From Desulfovibrio sp. JC010 (GTDB lineage: Bacteria; Desulfobacterota; Desulfovibrionia; Desulfovibrionales; Desulfovibrionaceae), in contig NZ_VOIQ01000015.1 of NCBI RefSeq assembly GCF_010470675.1, positions 52,772-116,771 of the forward strand: a stretch of 64,000 nt of DNA, in the 5' to 3' direction. A program made the position numbers and the translations under genes. The notes beneath the pieces are model-generated. The model was not told the DNA's origin and did no database searches. It saw only the letters and a list, made by a program, of their open reading frames with translations. Positions 8,592 to 16,685 of this stretch are shown in pieces (the first letter of the stretch is position 1; each line of letters begins with the position of its first letter).

Positions 8592-8669
8592 ATGGCAGGT
8601 CTGCTAGTGGGAGCGGGCGGCTTAAAAGTAGGTTGTGAAGGTAGGGAATGCTATGTTACAAATTCATCA

Positions 8670-9713
8670 ATGCATGTATCAAATTTAAAACATAATGGCC
8701 GTGCGTTTGCGGATCATTTTAGAAAAAGTGCCGTTTTAATTTGCGCTTTATGTTTTGTGTTTTTTTTGAATTCCCCTGTTTCTGCACTGGATAAAAAGGT
8801 TGTAGTCGTTAACAGCTACAATAAAGATTTCAAGTGGGTGGAAGAGCATAACGGTGTATTAAAAAGGGGCGTGGCCGGCAAAGCCGAGATCTCATTTTAT
8901 TATCTTGATTTCAAAAGACTCAACAAAAAGGACTGTGACCGCAGGGTAGCAGAAGCAAAAGCTGCAATTGAACGGGACAAGCCGGAAGTAGTGGTTGTAA
9001 CTGACGATTACGCACTCAAGTCGCTTGGGCAGTTTCTTGTTGACCGTGATATTCCGGTTGTTTTTTTGGGAATAAACGGCAATGCCCGCAAATATGTGGA
9101 TAATGTCCGCAAGATTACCGGGGTGTTTGAGCGTCCGCTTGTGAAACGGTCCATTGCCTATCTGAAGGAAATCGTTGGGCCGGGTAAATTTCTGGTACTT
9201 ATGGATGACAGCTTGAGCTCAAGGGTTTTTGTGCGCGAATCATTAAATGACCAAACTACTCTGGATGTGTCGGGTGCCCATGCTGATATTGAGCTGGTCA
9301 GAACTTTCAGCGATTGGAAGGCGAAGGTGAAAAATGCCCTGAATGCCGGGTATTCATGTCTGGTTATCGGGACCTATCACATTTTTAGAGACGAGCAGGG
9401 AAAACATATTTCCAGTGAAGAAGTTATCCGTTGGACGTCCATGCACTCACCGGTTCCTATTTTCGGCCTTTGGGATTTTTCCGTGGGCAAAGGCAAGGCT
9501 GTAGGCGGGTACGTTCTTTCCGGTATTGATCAGGGCCGTGAAGCCTTGAAGATGGTCAAAAAGATATTAGCCGGGGAAAACATAGAAAGTATCCATCCGG
9601 TCATCGGCAAAAAAGGGCTGCTTCTGTTCAGCGGTCCAGAAATGAAACGCTGGGATATCCAAATACCAGATTCGTTGACCTCAAAAGGGTATCAGATCAA
9701 GGTGATCCGCTGA
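8670..9713 (+). CDS. ABC_sub_bind-type periplasmic binding protein
   Basis: The protein (347 residues from ATG 8670) has an N-terminal hydrophobic export segment (SAVLICALCFVFFLNSPVSA) and then a domain of the ABC_sub_bind family. It has KVVVVNSYNKDFKWVEEHN, the alternating beta/alpha segment PEVVVVTDDYALKSL, IPVVFLGINGN, and VGGYVLSGIDQGREALKMVKKILAGE near the end. It has the same architecture as the sensor domain of the kinase at 19866. An upstream ATG at 8592 would start inside the preceding terminator, so 8670 is preferred although its ribosome-binding site is weak. No permease is adjacent. Its stop codon abuts the last base of the convergent FAD enzyme gene. Confidence 0.68.
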   Translation: MHVSNLKHNGRAFADHFRKSAVLICALCFVFFLNSPVSALDKKVVVVNSYNKDFKWVEEHNGVLKRGVAGKAEISFYYLDFKRLNKKDCDRRVAEAKAAIERDKPEVVVVTDDYALKSLGQFLVDRDIPVVFLGINGNARKYVDNVRKITGVFERPLVKRSIAYLKEIVGPGKFLVLMDDSLSSRVFVRESLNDQTTLDVSGAHADIELVRTFSDWKAKVKNALNAGYSCLVIGTYHIFRDEQGKHISSEEVIRWTSMHSPVPIFGLWDFSVGKGKAVGGYVLSGIDQGREALKMVKKILAGENIESIHPVIGKKGLLLFSGPEMKRWDIQIPDSLTSKGYQIKVIR

Positions 9714-11261
9714 TTATCCCAGCATCCGCGCTGCTGCCAAGGCGCATTTCTCTCCGTCCATGGCTGCGGAAATGATTCCACCTGCATAGCCAGCTCCCTC
9801 TCCGCAGGGAAAAAGTCCTTTAATCTGCACATGCTCAAGAGTCTCGCGGTCACGCGGGATGCGTACCGGGGAACTGGTGCGTGATTCCACTGCCAGTACC
9901 TTGGCTTCATTTGAATCGAACCCCTTGAATTTTTTGCCTAATGCCTCAATGCCGTTGCGTAATGCTTCTGCTTGAATAAAGGGCAGCAGTTCGTGTACCG
10001 GGGCGGAGTATGCTCCGGGTATGTACGATGTCTTGGGGATGGATTTTGATACGCGTCCGGCAATGAAGTCGTTGACGCGCTGGGCCGGGGCCTGCTGGGT
10101 TTTGTTGTCTCCGGCTGCAAATATCTTTTTCTCTGCTGCTGCCTGATATTCCAAAGCGCAAAGCGGGTTGTCAGGGTTTTCCAGATCTTCAAGCTTAACT
10201 TCCGCCACCAGCCCGGCGTTGGCGAAAGGGGCGTTGCGTGCGGCAAGACTCATGCCGTTTAGCACAAGTTCCCCCGGTGCGGTGGAGGCCGGAACAATAT
10301 AGCCACCCGGACACATGCAGAAGGAGAATACCCCGCGCCCCATGGCCTGCGTTGAAATGCGGTAGCTGGCCGCGGGCAGGTTTTCGTGGCGCGGTGACTG
10401 GTGGTAGAAAATCTTATCTATCAGCGGCTGGGGATGTTCGATGCGTACTCCCAGCGCGAAAGGTTTGGCTTCGATTTTAATGTTCTGATTGTTGAGGGCA
10501 TGGAAAATATCCCGTGCAGAATGTCCGGTGGCGAGGATTACCGCATCCGCCTTTATTTCATTGCCTGCGGCAACGACTCCGGTCATGCGGTCTCCATCAA
10601 GAATGAAAGAATCAACGCGGGTGTTGAAATGGATTTCGCCTCCGCAGGAAATTATGTCTTCACGCATTCTGCCGACAATGCGCGGCAGTACGTTGGAGCC
10701 GAGGTGCGGGTGGGCGTCAATACGGATATCACCCGGTGCGCCGTTGGCAATGAGCAGATCAAGGATGCGGCCCATATTTCCGCGTTTGGTGGCCCGGGTG
10801 TAGAGTTTTCCGTCAGAATAGGTTCCGGCACCGCCTTCTCCGAAACAGTAGTTGGAGTCGGGGTTGATCAAACCTTCGGTGTAGATTTTTTTCAGGTCCT
10901 TGCGGCGGTCATTTACCATGCGTCCGCGTTCAAGGATGATCGGCTTGATGCCCTGTTCCAGCAGGGTCAGGGCGGCAAAATATCCGGCAGGTCCGGCCCC
11001 GGCAATGACGACCTGCCTGCCGTTCAGGGGCAGGGGGGTGAAAACGGATTCCTGCGGTTCCACGGATTCCGGGTCACCGATGCCGACCTGCAGTACAAAG
11101 TGAGGTTTGCGGGAACGGGCATCGATAGAGCGGCGCAGCACACGGGTGGAAATGTTTTTATCGTCCGGCATTCCGGCGGCCTTCAGGGCTTCCTTGCGGA
11201 TCGTGCCGGGGTTATTGATCTGGCCGGGATTGATTTTAATCTGTACTTTTACCTGCTTCAT
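9714..11261 (-). CDS. FAD-dependent oxidoreductase (COG2509-like)
   Basis: The 515-residue protein has an N-terminal ~90-residue extension with basic and hydrophobic strands, then the FAD-binding motif VVIAGAGPAGYFAALTLLEQG near residue 84 and ILERG at the end of the second strand. Further motifs are NYCFGEGGAGTYSDGKLYTR, VILATGHSA and a C-terminal GLFPCGEGAGYAGGIISAAMDG. This set fits the uncharacterised FAD-dependent dehydrogenases of COG2509, distant from HI0933-type proteins. The start is supported by GAGG 8 nt upstream. It is monocistronic and tail-to-tail with the preceding gene with no spacer. Substrate unknown. Confidence 0.78.
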   Translation of the reverse strand: MKQVKVQIKINPGQINNPGTIRKEALKAAGMPDDKNISTRVLRRSIDARSRKPHFVLQVGIGDPESVEPQESVFTPLPLNGRQVVIAGAGPAGYFAALTLLEQGIKPIILERGRMVNDRRKDLKKIYTEGLINPDSNYCFGEGGAGTYSDGKLYTRATKRGNMGRILDLLIANGAPGDIRIDAHPHLGSNVLPRIVGRMREDIISCGGEIHFNTRVDSFILDGDRMTGVVAAGNEIKADAVILATGHSARDIFHALNNQNIKIEAKPFALGVRIEHPQPLIDKIFYHQSPRHENLPAASYRISTQAMGRGVFSFCMCPGGYIVPASTAPGELVLNGMSLAARNAPFANAGLVAEVKLEDLENPDNPLCALEYQAAAEKKIFAAGDNKTQQAPAQRVNDFIAGRVSKSIPKTSYIPGAYSAPVHELLPFIQAEALRNGIEALGKKFKGFDSNEAKVLAVESRTSSPVRIPRDRETLEHVQIKGLFPCGEGAGYAGGIISAAMDGEKCALAAARMLG

Positions 11262-11374
11262 TGCTGCGTCCTCATTAATTATAGAAGTCCGCCTACCTCT
11301 ACTGACTGGCCTGCTAAAGTCAACGATAAATTATGTTCTGCGGGAGCAGTACATATTTTCATCCTTTTGTCTGA

Positions 11375-11548
11375 TTTCCAAGTTTCCTGCTTCGGTTAAT
11401 TTCTTTTCACGAGTTGTGCGGAAAACCAGATTTAAATTTGTATGTACACATTCGCGGTCTTGGTGATCCCATTGCTTTTCCCGATGCCCACCGTATGGAA
11501 GAAGCCCTTGAGCAGGCCCGTGAACTGGGTAAAAAATTGAGCAGCTAA
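11375..11548 (+). pseudogene. 3' remnant of an oxidoreductase-like gene
   Basis: One reading frame of about 57 codons encodes a coherent C-terminus (HELCGKPDLNLYVHIRGLGD, then PIAFPDAHRMEEALEQAREL and a lysine-rich end). It stops with TAA at 11546, but upstream the frame is closed by TGA at 11372 with no suitable start or ribosome-binding site. The tail is reminiscent of flavodoxin-like NAD(P)H/FMN oxidoreductases, without certainty. It looks like what is left after a deletion. Confidence 0.42.
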
Positions 11549-11567
11549 AAAAGAATGTAGGCTAAAT

Positions 11568-11765
11568 ATGAATATAAAAGTAATTTCAGCTGTATTTTTT
11601 GTCCTTTGTCTTTGTGTCGGAACAGTCTTTTATCCTCTTCCGGCAAGGAGTGGTGATGCCATCCACAAGGTCGCTTACAAAGGGCAGGTCGAGAAGATGA
11701 AGAGCCTTATTGCCGGAGGAGTGGATGCTTACTTTGTTAAAACCCGCACAATAGTTGTCTTTTGA
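11568..11765 (+). CDS. Short exported protein with one ankyrin-like repeat (probably truncated)
   Basis: The 65-residue product has a signal-peptide-like N-terminus (VISAVFFVLCLCVGTVFYP) and then AIHKVAYKGQVEKMKSLIAG, which is the first helix pair of an ankyrin repeat. It breaks off after GGVDAYF with an unrelated hydrophobic tail. Ankyrin proteins normally carry several repeats, so this is likely the start of a longer gene truncated by a frameshift or deletion. A terminator follows 14 nt after the stop. No partner is identifiable. Confidence 0.5.
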   Translation: MNIKVISAVFFVLCLCVGTVFYPLPARSGDAIHKVAYKGQVEKMKSLIAGGVDAYFVKTRTIVVF

Positions 11766-11778
11766 GATTGAATAACGA

Positions 11779-11808
11779 AGCCGTCACTCTAATAGTGGCG
11801 GCTTTTTT
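11779..11808 (+). terminator. Rho-independent terminator
   Basis: A 10-bp stem AGCCGTCACT / AGTGGCGGCT (one G-U pair) with a four-base loop is followed by T6. Confidence 0.85.
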
Positions 11809-11884
11809 CTGTTCTTGTTTCGGAAAAAGGATTTTTTAAAGGTAAAATTTTAGTGATTGTGAAAAATGGTGTAAAGTTTGGCTG

Positions 11885-11942
11885 AATGTGAAAAAAAGAA
11901 TTAATAAAAAACTGTTGACGAGGTGTTTTTTCGGCGTATGGT
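11885..11942 (+). promoter_or_regulatory. Duplicated promoter block, copy 1
   Basis: AATGTGAAAAAAAGAATTAA at 11885-11904 is followed by TTGACG (11915) and, 16 nt later, TATGGT as a weak -10. The same block recurs at 12432-12489. It precedes the 71-residue ORF at 11975. Confidence 0.55.
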
Positions 11943-11974
11943 TTGAATAAAGTCTTACAAAAAGGAGTTAAGAA

Positions 11975-12190
11975 GTGGTTTTAGAATTGTACTTCGCACT
12001 TACCCTATTGTTTTTTATTTCTGTGAATGCTGTAGCTGAGGTAGAGCAGTATGTTGAGGATAGTGGTTTGCTAAGGTTTAAGTTTTTTGATGATTTAGTT
12101 GGTTCGGTAAAAAGCAGGGTAAATAGATTTTATCATTGTGATGATGAGTTTTATTGTTTTTTTAAGAAAGATGCATTTGACTTGAATTAA
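11975..12190 (+). CDS. Small hypothetical protein with hydrophobic N-terminus
   Basis: The 71-residue product starts at GTG with AAAGGAG 7 nt upstream, a strong ribosome-binding site that supports real translation. Residues 1-22 are hydrophobic (LELYFALTLLFFISVNAVA, a signal peptide or membrane anchor). The rest is charged and aromatic with two cysteines (YHCDDEFYCFF). It resembles no family I recognise. A promoter block lies just upstream and a terminator at 12224. Its GC content is low compared with neighbours. Confidence 0.5.
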   Translation: MVLELYFALTLLFFISVNAVAEVEQYVEDSGLLRFKFFDDLVGSVKSRVNRFYHCDDEFYCFFKKDAFDLN

Positions 12191-12223
12191 TATGACTTGA
12201 AATTGCTTCATGTCAAATTCAGA

Positions 12224-12258
12224 AACCCCGCTTCAGTTTAGGAGCGGGGTTTTTGTTT
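12224..12258 (+). terminator. Rho-independent terminator after the 71-residue ORF
   Basis: Stem ACCCCGCT / AGCGGGGT with a 10-nt loop, followed by a T-rich tail. Confidence 0.85.
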
Positions 12259-12431
12259 GGCAGGTTGCCCCGCCCGGTTCTGGATTGCTTGAGAGAAGAA
12301 TGGAAGAAATACAGGTGAGAGTTGATTTTGCAGGAGTGAATAGTGTTATTTTGAATAAAATTGAATCTGCGCTCAATTTTAATATCTACGTGATTCAAGG
12401 GTTTTGTCGCGGAGAAGTGGATGGCGATATA

Positions 12432-12489
12432 AATGTGAAAAAAAGAATTAATCAAATCTCATTGACGAGGTACTTTTTGTGCGTACACT
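12432..12489 (+). promoter_or_regulatory. Duplicated promoter block, copy 2
   Basis: AATGTGAAAAAAAGAATTAA is repeated here, followed by ATTGACGAGGT and a -10 TACACT 16 nt after TTGACG (12462-12467 and 12484-12489). It precedes the 45-residue ORF at 12561. Confidence 0.6.
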
Positions 12490-12560
12490 GAAATTAAGTT
12501 CTTAAAAAGAAATCTTAAAAATGATTTTTGGTTGTATTCTTAAGTTGTAGGAGCGATTTT

Positions 12561-12698
12561 ATGTTTATGTGCTGGTTGTGCGGAATTGCAAGGTTTGTTG
12601 AAGATGCTTTTTTTGCCAATGCTGAAAAGGCAGTCGTTGTTGTTGAAAAGACCAGTCGTGAAGATAAACTATCCAATCGTTACAACGATAAGTATTAA
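12561..12698 (+). CDS. Very small hypothetical protein (45 aa)
   Basis: The ORF starts with ATG after AGGAG and a 7-nt spacer, has a promoter block about 70 nt upstream and a terminator 30 nt downstream, so it is a complete small transcription unit. The product begins MFMCWLCGIARFVEDAFF, an amphipathic or membrane-associating helix with two Cys. It ends in a hydrophilic tail rich in Asn, Asp and Tyr. No family recognised. Possible roles such as a membrane micropeptide or stress peptide are guesses. Confidence 0.55.
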   Translation: MFMCWLCGIARFVEDAFFANAEKAVVVVEKTSREDKLSNRYNDKY

Positions 12699-12728
12699 CA
12701 TATTTTAATAGTATCTCCTCCTAAGATT

Positions 12729-12766
12729 AAAGGCCGTGGTTCTGGTGAATCACGGCCTTTGCTTTT
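12729..12766 (+). terminator. Terminator between small ORF and acyl-CoA synthetase gene
   Basis: A 10-bp perfect stem AAAGGCCGTG / CACGGCCTTT is followed by GCTTTT. It lies between convergent genes and may work for both, with a poorer T-run on the minus strand. Confidence 0.75.
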
Positions 12767-12780
12767 GATAGGTGGTGAAA

Positions 12781-15189
12781 CTAATCGCAGCCGTGGGCCA
12801 GCCGGATAACTTCGGCGCGCATGCGGGCCTTGGAGTAGAGGGCAATGGCTGCCACTGCGCGGTCGCAGACCGGAAAGGTGGGGACCCCGTTTGCGAGCAG
12901 CATATCGCGCAGAGGATCGTAGAGTCTGCCTCCGTCCACTACTGCAAGCACCGGTTTGGCACTATTTTCGACGATTTTGATGAGCAGATTCCCCAGCGAA
13001 TCTTCATCTTCCATGGAAAATGCGGGGATTGTCGGTTCAGCCAGAGTGTGCATGGACGGAGAGAGCGGGTCCAGACCGATAACAATGGAATCCACAGCCG
13101 GATCTTTTACAAGAATTTCAGCCATGGACGCATGCACCGCATCGTTCGAACCGGGAGTAAGGTCCAGCGGGTTCTGGATGGTGACCAGACTTTTCAGTTT
13201 TCTTTCTATAAGAATTTTATCAATGGATTTAATTGATTTTTCACTGAATTTAGCCAGTTCAATATCATAGTCGTCGGACTGGATGGAATCGGCCATTCCT
13301 ACGGCTTCAAATCCGGCTCCGCTCACTGCGGCCAGCCTGTCACCGCCAATGGTCTTGCTGCTTAGTTTTTCGGCCAGCATGAACAGATCCTGAAACTCTT
13401 GAAAGGTGCGGGCAACAATGGCTCCGGCTTGTTGCACGCAGCTTTCGCAGACCATGTAATCCCCGGCCAGCGAAGCTGTGTGCCCGCTGGTGGCGGTTTT
13501 GCCTTCCGGGGTTCTTCCGGCCTTGTAGAAGACTACTTCCTTGCCGTTCATCACCGCCTGCCGTACTGCGCGGCAGAATTCCAGCCCGTCGAGGTCGTTG
13601 AATCCTTCGGCATAGACGGCGATGACATCCACTTCCGGGGAATCCTTGAAATAATGGACCATGTCACCAAGGGTCAGGTCGGTCTGGTTGCCCATGGAAA
13701 TCATATAGGCCGGGTTCAGTTCCGGGCACTGGCTGGTCCGGAAAACCATGAACGCGCCGCTCTGACTGATCAGGGCTGCCCGCTGGTAAGGTGCGTTGCG
13801 GTCTTTGGGCAGCTTTTCATCGGGGATGAACCATGTATCGTAGCCGCCGGGCCGGGAAACCACGCCCATGCAGTTGGCACCGATGAATACCGGGCCGCCG
13901 TCATCTTCGGCATGCTTGTCATTGATGCTGGCAATGACAAGCTCCGCCCGCTCCTTGCTGTCCTCGGTTTCGCCCATGCCTCCGGGAATGAGCATTACGC
14001 TTTTGGCGCAGTTCAGTTCAATGATCTGATCCACCAGATCAGGTACATGAGGGGCAGCAATGGCGACCACAAACAGGTCGAGCTGGTGGTCCAGCCCATC
14101 AAGGGAGGGCACGCAGCGAACTCCGTCAATTTCATCGCAACCCTCGCGGATGATGACCACATCTTCCTCGGCGTACCCTTCGGCCAGCACATTATCGAGG
14201 ATGATGCGTCCGAAATTGCGTCTGGTGGAGGATACACCGATGATGCCGATTTTTTTCGGGTGCAGCAGGTTGTGGATTTTCTGTACCGGGCGGGCCAGCG
14301 GCTTCTGGCCTGTTTTTGAAAAACGGCACATGCCGTCCAGCGGAACCATCAGGTATTCGGTGAAGGCAAAGGGGTTGATTTCCAGTTCATCAATGACGAA
14401 TCCGCTATCCTTATTAGATGGGGAAAAATATTTGCCCATCTCAATAAACGAATCAAAGCATTCAATAAGCTGTTCATCAGTAACGATGCGCCGTTGTCCA
14501 CGGGTCAGCCCGGCCAGCTTTTTATATGAGATGGTGTTTTTAAAGAGCTGGAAGAAAGATTGTCCGTCCACCATATGTACGGATGCGGCAACAATGGCCT
14601 GCCCTTTGCGGAACCTTTCGGCGTAAAGTTCAGTATCCGTTCCGCCCAGACCGGCACTGATGATGGTCCCGAATTCTCTGGTCCGGCGCAGTCCCACGAT
14701 AAGTTCATTGCCGAAGGAATCGGAATCCGGGGGCATGAACTGGACCTGCAGCACTCCTTTAAGATCGCGGCTGATGGCCTTGACCAGCGCATCACCGTGC
14801 AGCCCTTTGTATTCCTCAGGGCCATGGTCCGGGTTGCGTTCAATATATGCGGCGTAGTTTTCCGGTACTTCGTACATCATGCCGCGCACGGCGGAGCGGA
14901 TTTTGGACGGCTCTTTTTTTACAATGCGTACCCCGCCGACCTCGGTCTTGTGGATGATGGTCGGAGAGACGATTTTCAGCACTGCCTTATCGCCCGGTAT
15001 GGCGGTCAGTTCTTCGTCGGAAAAACGCGCCCCGCGCGGCAGCAGATTGGCAGCCGGGGGAGTTTCCGCTCCGGAATTGGCCAGCAGGTTGTATACTTCA
15101 TATTCAAATAGAAAGTCGCGACCTTCATTGTCTGCATTGCTGAACAGGTCGCTGATTGCTTTAAAACTGATTTCATTTTCAATAAACAT
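12781..15189 (-). CDS. ADP-forming acyl-CoA (acetate-CoA) ligase family protein
   Basis: The ~802-residue protein has an N-terminal ATP-grasp domain (KAVLKIVSPTIIHKTEVGGV, later FVIDELEINPFAFT) and then a CoA-binding Rossmann domain (LHPKKIGIIGVSSTRRNFG). Succinyl-CoA-synthetase-like flavodoxin domains follow (ALISQSGAFMVF; active-site His in SGHTASLAG). The family makes acyl phosphate and ATP from acyl-CoA, ADP and Pi, or the reverse. The beta-like part precedes the alpha-like part, the reverse of some family members. I prefer ATG 15189 because the homologous region starts there; ATG 15234 would add 15 residues. Neither has a strong ribosome-binding site. Acyl specificity unknown. Confidence 0.8.
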   Translation of the reverse strand: MFIENEISFKAISDLFSNADNEGRDFLFEYEVYNLLANSGAETPPAANLLPRGARFSDEELTAIPGDKAVLKIVSPTIIHKTEVGGVRIVKKEPSKIRSAVRGMMYEVPENYAAYIERNPDHGPEEYKGLHGDALVKAISRDLKGVLQVQFMPPDSDSFGNELIVGLRRTREFGTIISAGLGGTDTELYAERFRKGQAIVAASVHMVDGQSFFQLFKNTISYKKLAGLTRGQRRIVTDEQLIECFDSFIEMGKYFSPSNKDSGFVIDELEINPFAFTEYLMVPLDGMCRFSKTGQKPLARPVQKIHNLLHPKKIGIIGVSSTRRNFGRIILDNVLAEGYAEEDVVIIREGCDEIDGVRCVPSLDGLDHQLDLFVVAIAAPHVPDLVDQIIELNCAKSVMLIPGGMGETEDSKERAELVIASINDKHAEDDGGPVFIGANCMGVVSRPGGYDTWFIPDEKLPKDRNAPYQRAALISQSGAFMVFRTSQCPELNPAYMISMGNQTDLTLGDMVHYFKDSPEVDVIAVYAEGFNDLDGLEFCRAVRQAVMNGKEVVFYKAGRTPEGKTATSGHTASLAGDYMVCESCVQQAGAIVARTFQEFQDLFMLAEKLSSKTIGGDRLAAVSGAGFEAVGMADSIQSDDYDIELAKFSEKSIKSIDKILIERKLKSLVTIQNPLDLTPGSNDAVHASMAEILVKDPAVDSIVIGLDPLSPSMHTLAEPTIPAFSMEDEDSLGNLLIKIVENSAKPVLAVVDGGRLYDPLRDMLLANGVPTFPVCDRAVAAIALYSKARMRAEVIRLAHGCD

Positions 15190-15322
15190 GAGCACTCGCT
15201 TGGGTTGGATTAGTGACTGAGTAACATATGCCATATCTTTGTTGGAAGGTACAAGTTAGGATTATTAATACTGGCTATCAGGGATTCTAAAGACCCATTT
15301 TAAAATTTTTTTAAAAAAAACA

Positions 15323-15360
15323 CAGGGCGGACCTGAGTCACCTGATTCAGGTCCGCCCTG
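15323..15360 (-). terminator. Conserved hairpin H1 (terminator on minus strand), left border of virion module
   Basis: Perfect 14-bp arms CAGGGCGGACCTGA / TCAGGTCCGCCCTG. On the minus strand the hairpin is followed by TGT and a long T-run (plus-strand A-run at 15312-15320), so it terminates leftward transcripts. Near-identical hairpins recur at 22208 and 26353. Confidence 0.75.
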
Positions 15361-15518
15361 CTGCTTATTATGCATTTTGAAGGGGGGCGGAAGAGCTCAC
15401 GAAGTGGCCGCATAATTCGTTGATTCGTTAATACCGGATTGCTTCAGACTGTTTACTCCCTCTTTCTCCTTGATTCAAATTTTGCACAACATCCAACGTA
15501 AGGGGAGGTAAAATTCAA

Positions 15519-15854
15519 ATGACAACGGACTCCGGTTTTCTGGAGGATGAACAGCGTGAAGCTGAAAAGGTCCGTAATGAACAGCGCAGGATTAATGAGC
15601 AGTTTCTTTCCGATGTACGGGCCACATTCGGCACTGCGCAGGGCAAAAGGGTGTTCACTTTTTTGCTGGAACAGGGCGGAGTTAATGCGACCCTGTTTTC
15701 AAAAGAAAGCGACATCTACCGCAACGTGGCTGTTCATGATTTTGTGATTGAAAACGTACTCGGTCCGGTTATTACCGCAGATGAGGAGATTTATCTTTCC
15801 ATCATCCGTGAACGGGCTGAAAAAATCAGACAGGAAGAGGAGGAGCGCAAATGA
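15519..15854 (+). CDS. Podovirus small virion protein, Bbp19-like
   Basis: The 111-residue protein has a charged helical N-terminus (EDEQREAEKVRNEQRR), a central VRATFGTAQGKRVFTFLLEQ segment resembling the Bbp19-like protein that precedes capsid genes in BPP-1-type podoviruses, and a Glu/Arg-rich end. In such phages the portal gene usually lies just upstream, but here the upstream gene is a metabolic enzyme on the other strand. AGGGGAGG supports the start. The stop overlaps the scaffold-like gene by 4 nt. The exact role in the virion is unknown. Confidence 0.6.
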   Translation: MTTDSGFLEDEQREAEKVRNEQRRINEQFLSDVRATFGTAQGKRVFTFLLEQGGVNATLFSKESDIYRNVAVHDFVIENVLGPVITADEEIYLSIIRERAEKIRQEEEERK

Positions 15855-16486
15855 TGGATTTCCCGGTGGGTAATGATTCGCAGCCGGACCATTATTCCCC
15901 GCAGGCAAAGATGAAAGATGTGGCTGAACCTGTTCTTGGCGGGGATACTCTTGCCGAAGAAGAGGAGCTTGAAGCTCAGCCCGGATCTGAAGTGGAAGAG
16001 GCCGAGCAGCTGACTGATAATCCCGTACCCAACGTGCCCGAGGCTTACGAACTGGATTACGGCCTGCCGGACGGTATTGACCCCCATGTGGACCGCCAGT
16101 TCCGGCAGTTCGCCCATGAGAACGGGGTCAGCGGGGAAATGGCCCAGAAACTGGTGGATTTTCATAATTCCCTTGAAACGGCCCGGTTTCAGGACCACCA
16201 GACCCAGACCGGGGAGTGGGAGCGTGAGACTCGTTCTCTGCCCGGCTGGCACGGCAATAATTACCGCAAGAATATGGGGGTGGCCAACAAGGCTTTGCAG
16301 GCATTTGCTTCACCGGCCCTTGCAAAAATGATCCGGGAGTCAGGATATTCCTGTCATCCTGAAGTAGTTAAAACCTTTTACAATGTCGGCAGGCGGCTCA
16401 CCGAAGATTCCTACGTTGACAGCAACAGGAATACCGGCCGCCAGAAGACAATCGGTGAGATTTTGTATCCCAACCAGCCGATATAA
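15851..16486 (+). CDS. Phage capsid scaffold-like protein
   Basis: The 211-residue acidic protein has a disordered, Glu-rich N-terminal third (EEEELEAQPGSEVEEAEQ) and a helical C-terminal part (DRQFRQFAHENGVSGEMAQK, then WERETRSLPGWHGNNYRKNM). Composition and position just before the major capsid gene fit a T7/BPP-1-type scaffolding protein, which guides procapsid assembly and leaves the shell. It overlaps the Bbp19-like gene (ATGA). A chromosomal-type palindromic repeat at 16512 separates it from the capsid gene, unusual within a phage operon. Confidence 0.6.
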   Translation: MMDFPVGNDSQPDHYSPQAKMKDVAEPVLGGDTLAEEEELEAQPGSEVEEAEQLTDNPVPNVPEAYELDYGLPDGIDPHVDRQFRQFAHENGVSGEMAQKLVDFHNSLETARFQDHQTQTGEWERETRSLPGWHGNNYRKNMGVANKALQAFASPALAKMIRESGYSCHPEVVKTFYNVGRRLTEDSYVDSNRNTGRQKTIGEILYPNQPI

Positions 16487-16511
16487 AATGATGACGGTTT
16501 GCGAATTATGT

Positions 16512-16581
16512 TGCGAAGCAGAGTAAAAGTTTTTGGGATTCTTAAGACCTTTTTTCAAAAAGGTCTTAAGCCGCCGGAGGC
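16512..16581 (+). repeat. Dispersed palindromic repeat, copy A (short type)
   Basis: TGCGAAGCA...AAAAG, then TTTTTGGGATT, a 14-bp palindrome CTTAAGACCTTTTT / AAAAAGGTCTTAAG, and the end CCGCCGGAGGC. It lies inside the virion module, between scaffold and capsid genes. Confidence 0.8.
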
Positions 16582-16685
16582 GAAATCCCATATAAAAAGC
16601 GCGTAGCGCAACAAGTCCAGAACGCTAAAAGCGTCATTAAATTCAGAGCTCCCAAGAGGGCCGAATCTCGTAAGGAGAATTAATT

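Larger units (their letters stand above)
12191..12560. other. Intergenic stretch with terminator and second promoter block
   Basis: This 370-bp gap holds a terminator (12224-12258) and the second copy of the duplicated promoter block (12432-12489). An open frame spans 12210-12491 but runs through both elements and has no ribosome-binding site, so I do not call it. Confidence 0.55.

Noticed and set aside
11278..11283. TATAAT on the minus strand before the FAD oxidoreductase
   Set aside because: Transcription from it would start inside or just before the ribosome-binding site and no -35 fits, so it is probably chance.
10401..11399. Long plus-strand open frame opposite the FAD oxidoreductase
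   Set aside because: It is a shadow of the minus-strand gene, which has clear motifs; long antisense frames are common opposite such genes.
12210..12491. Open frame of 93 codons between the small ORFs
   Set aside because: It runs through a strong terminator and the second promoter block, has no ribosome-binding site and no protein-like composition.
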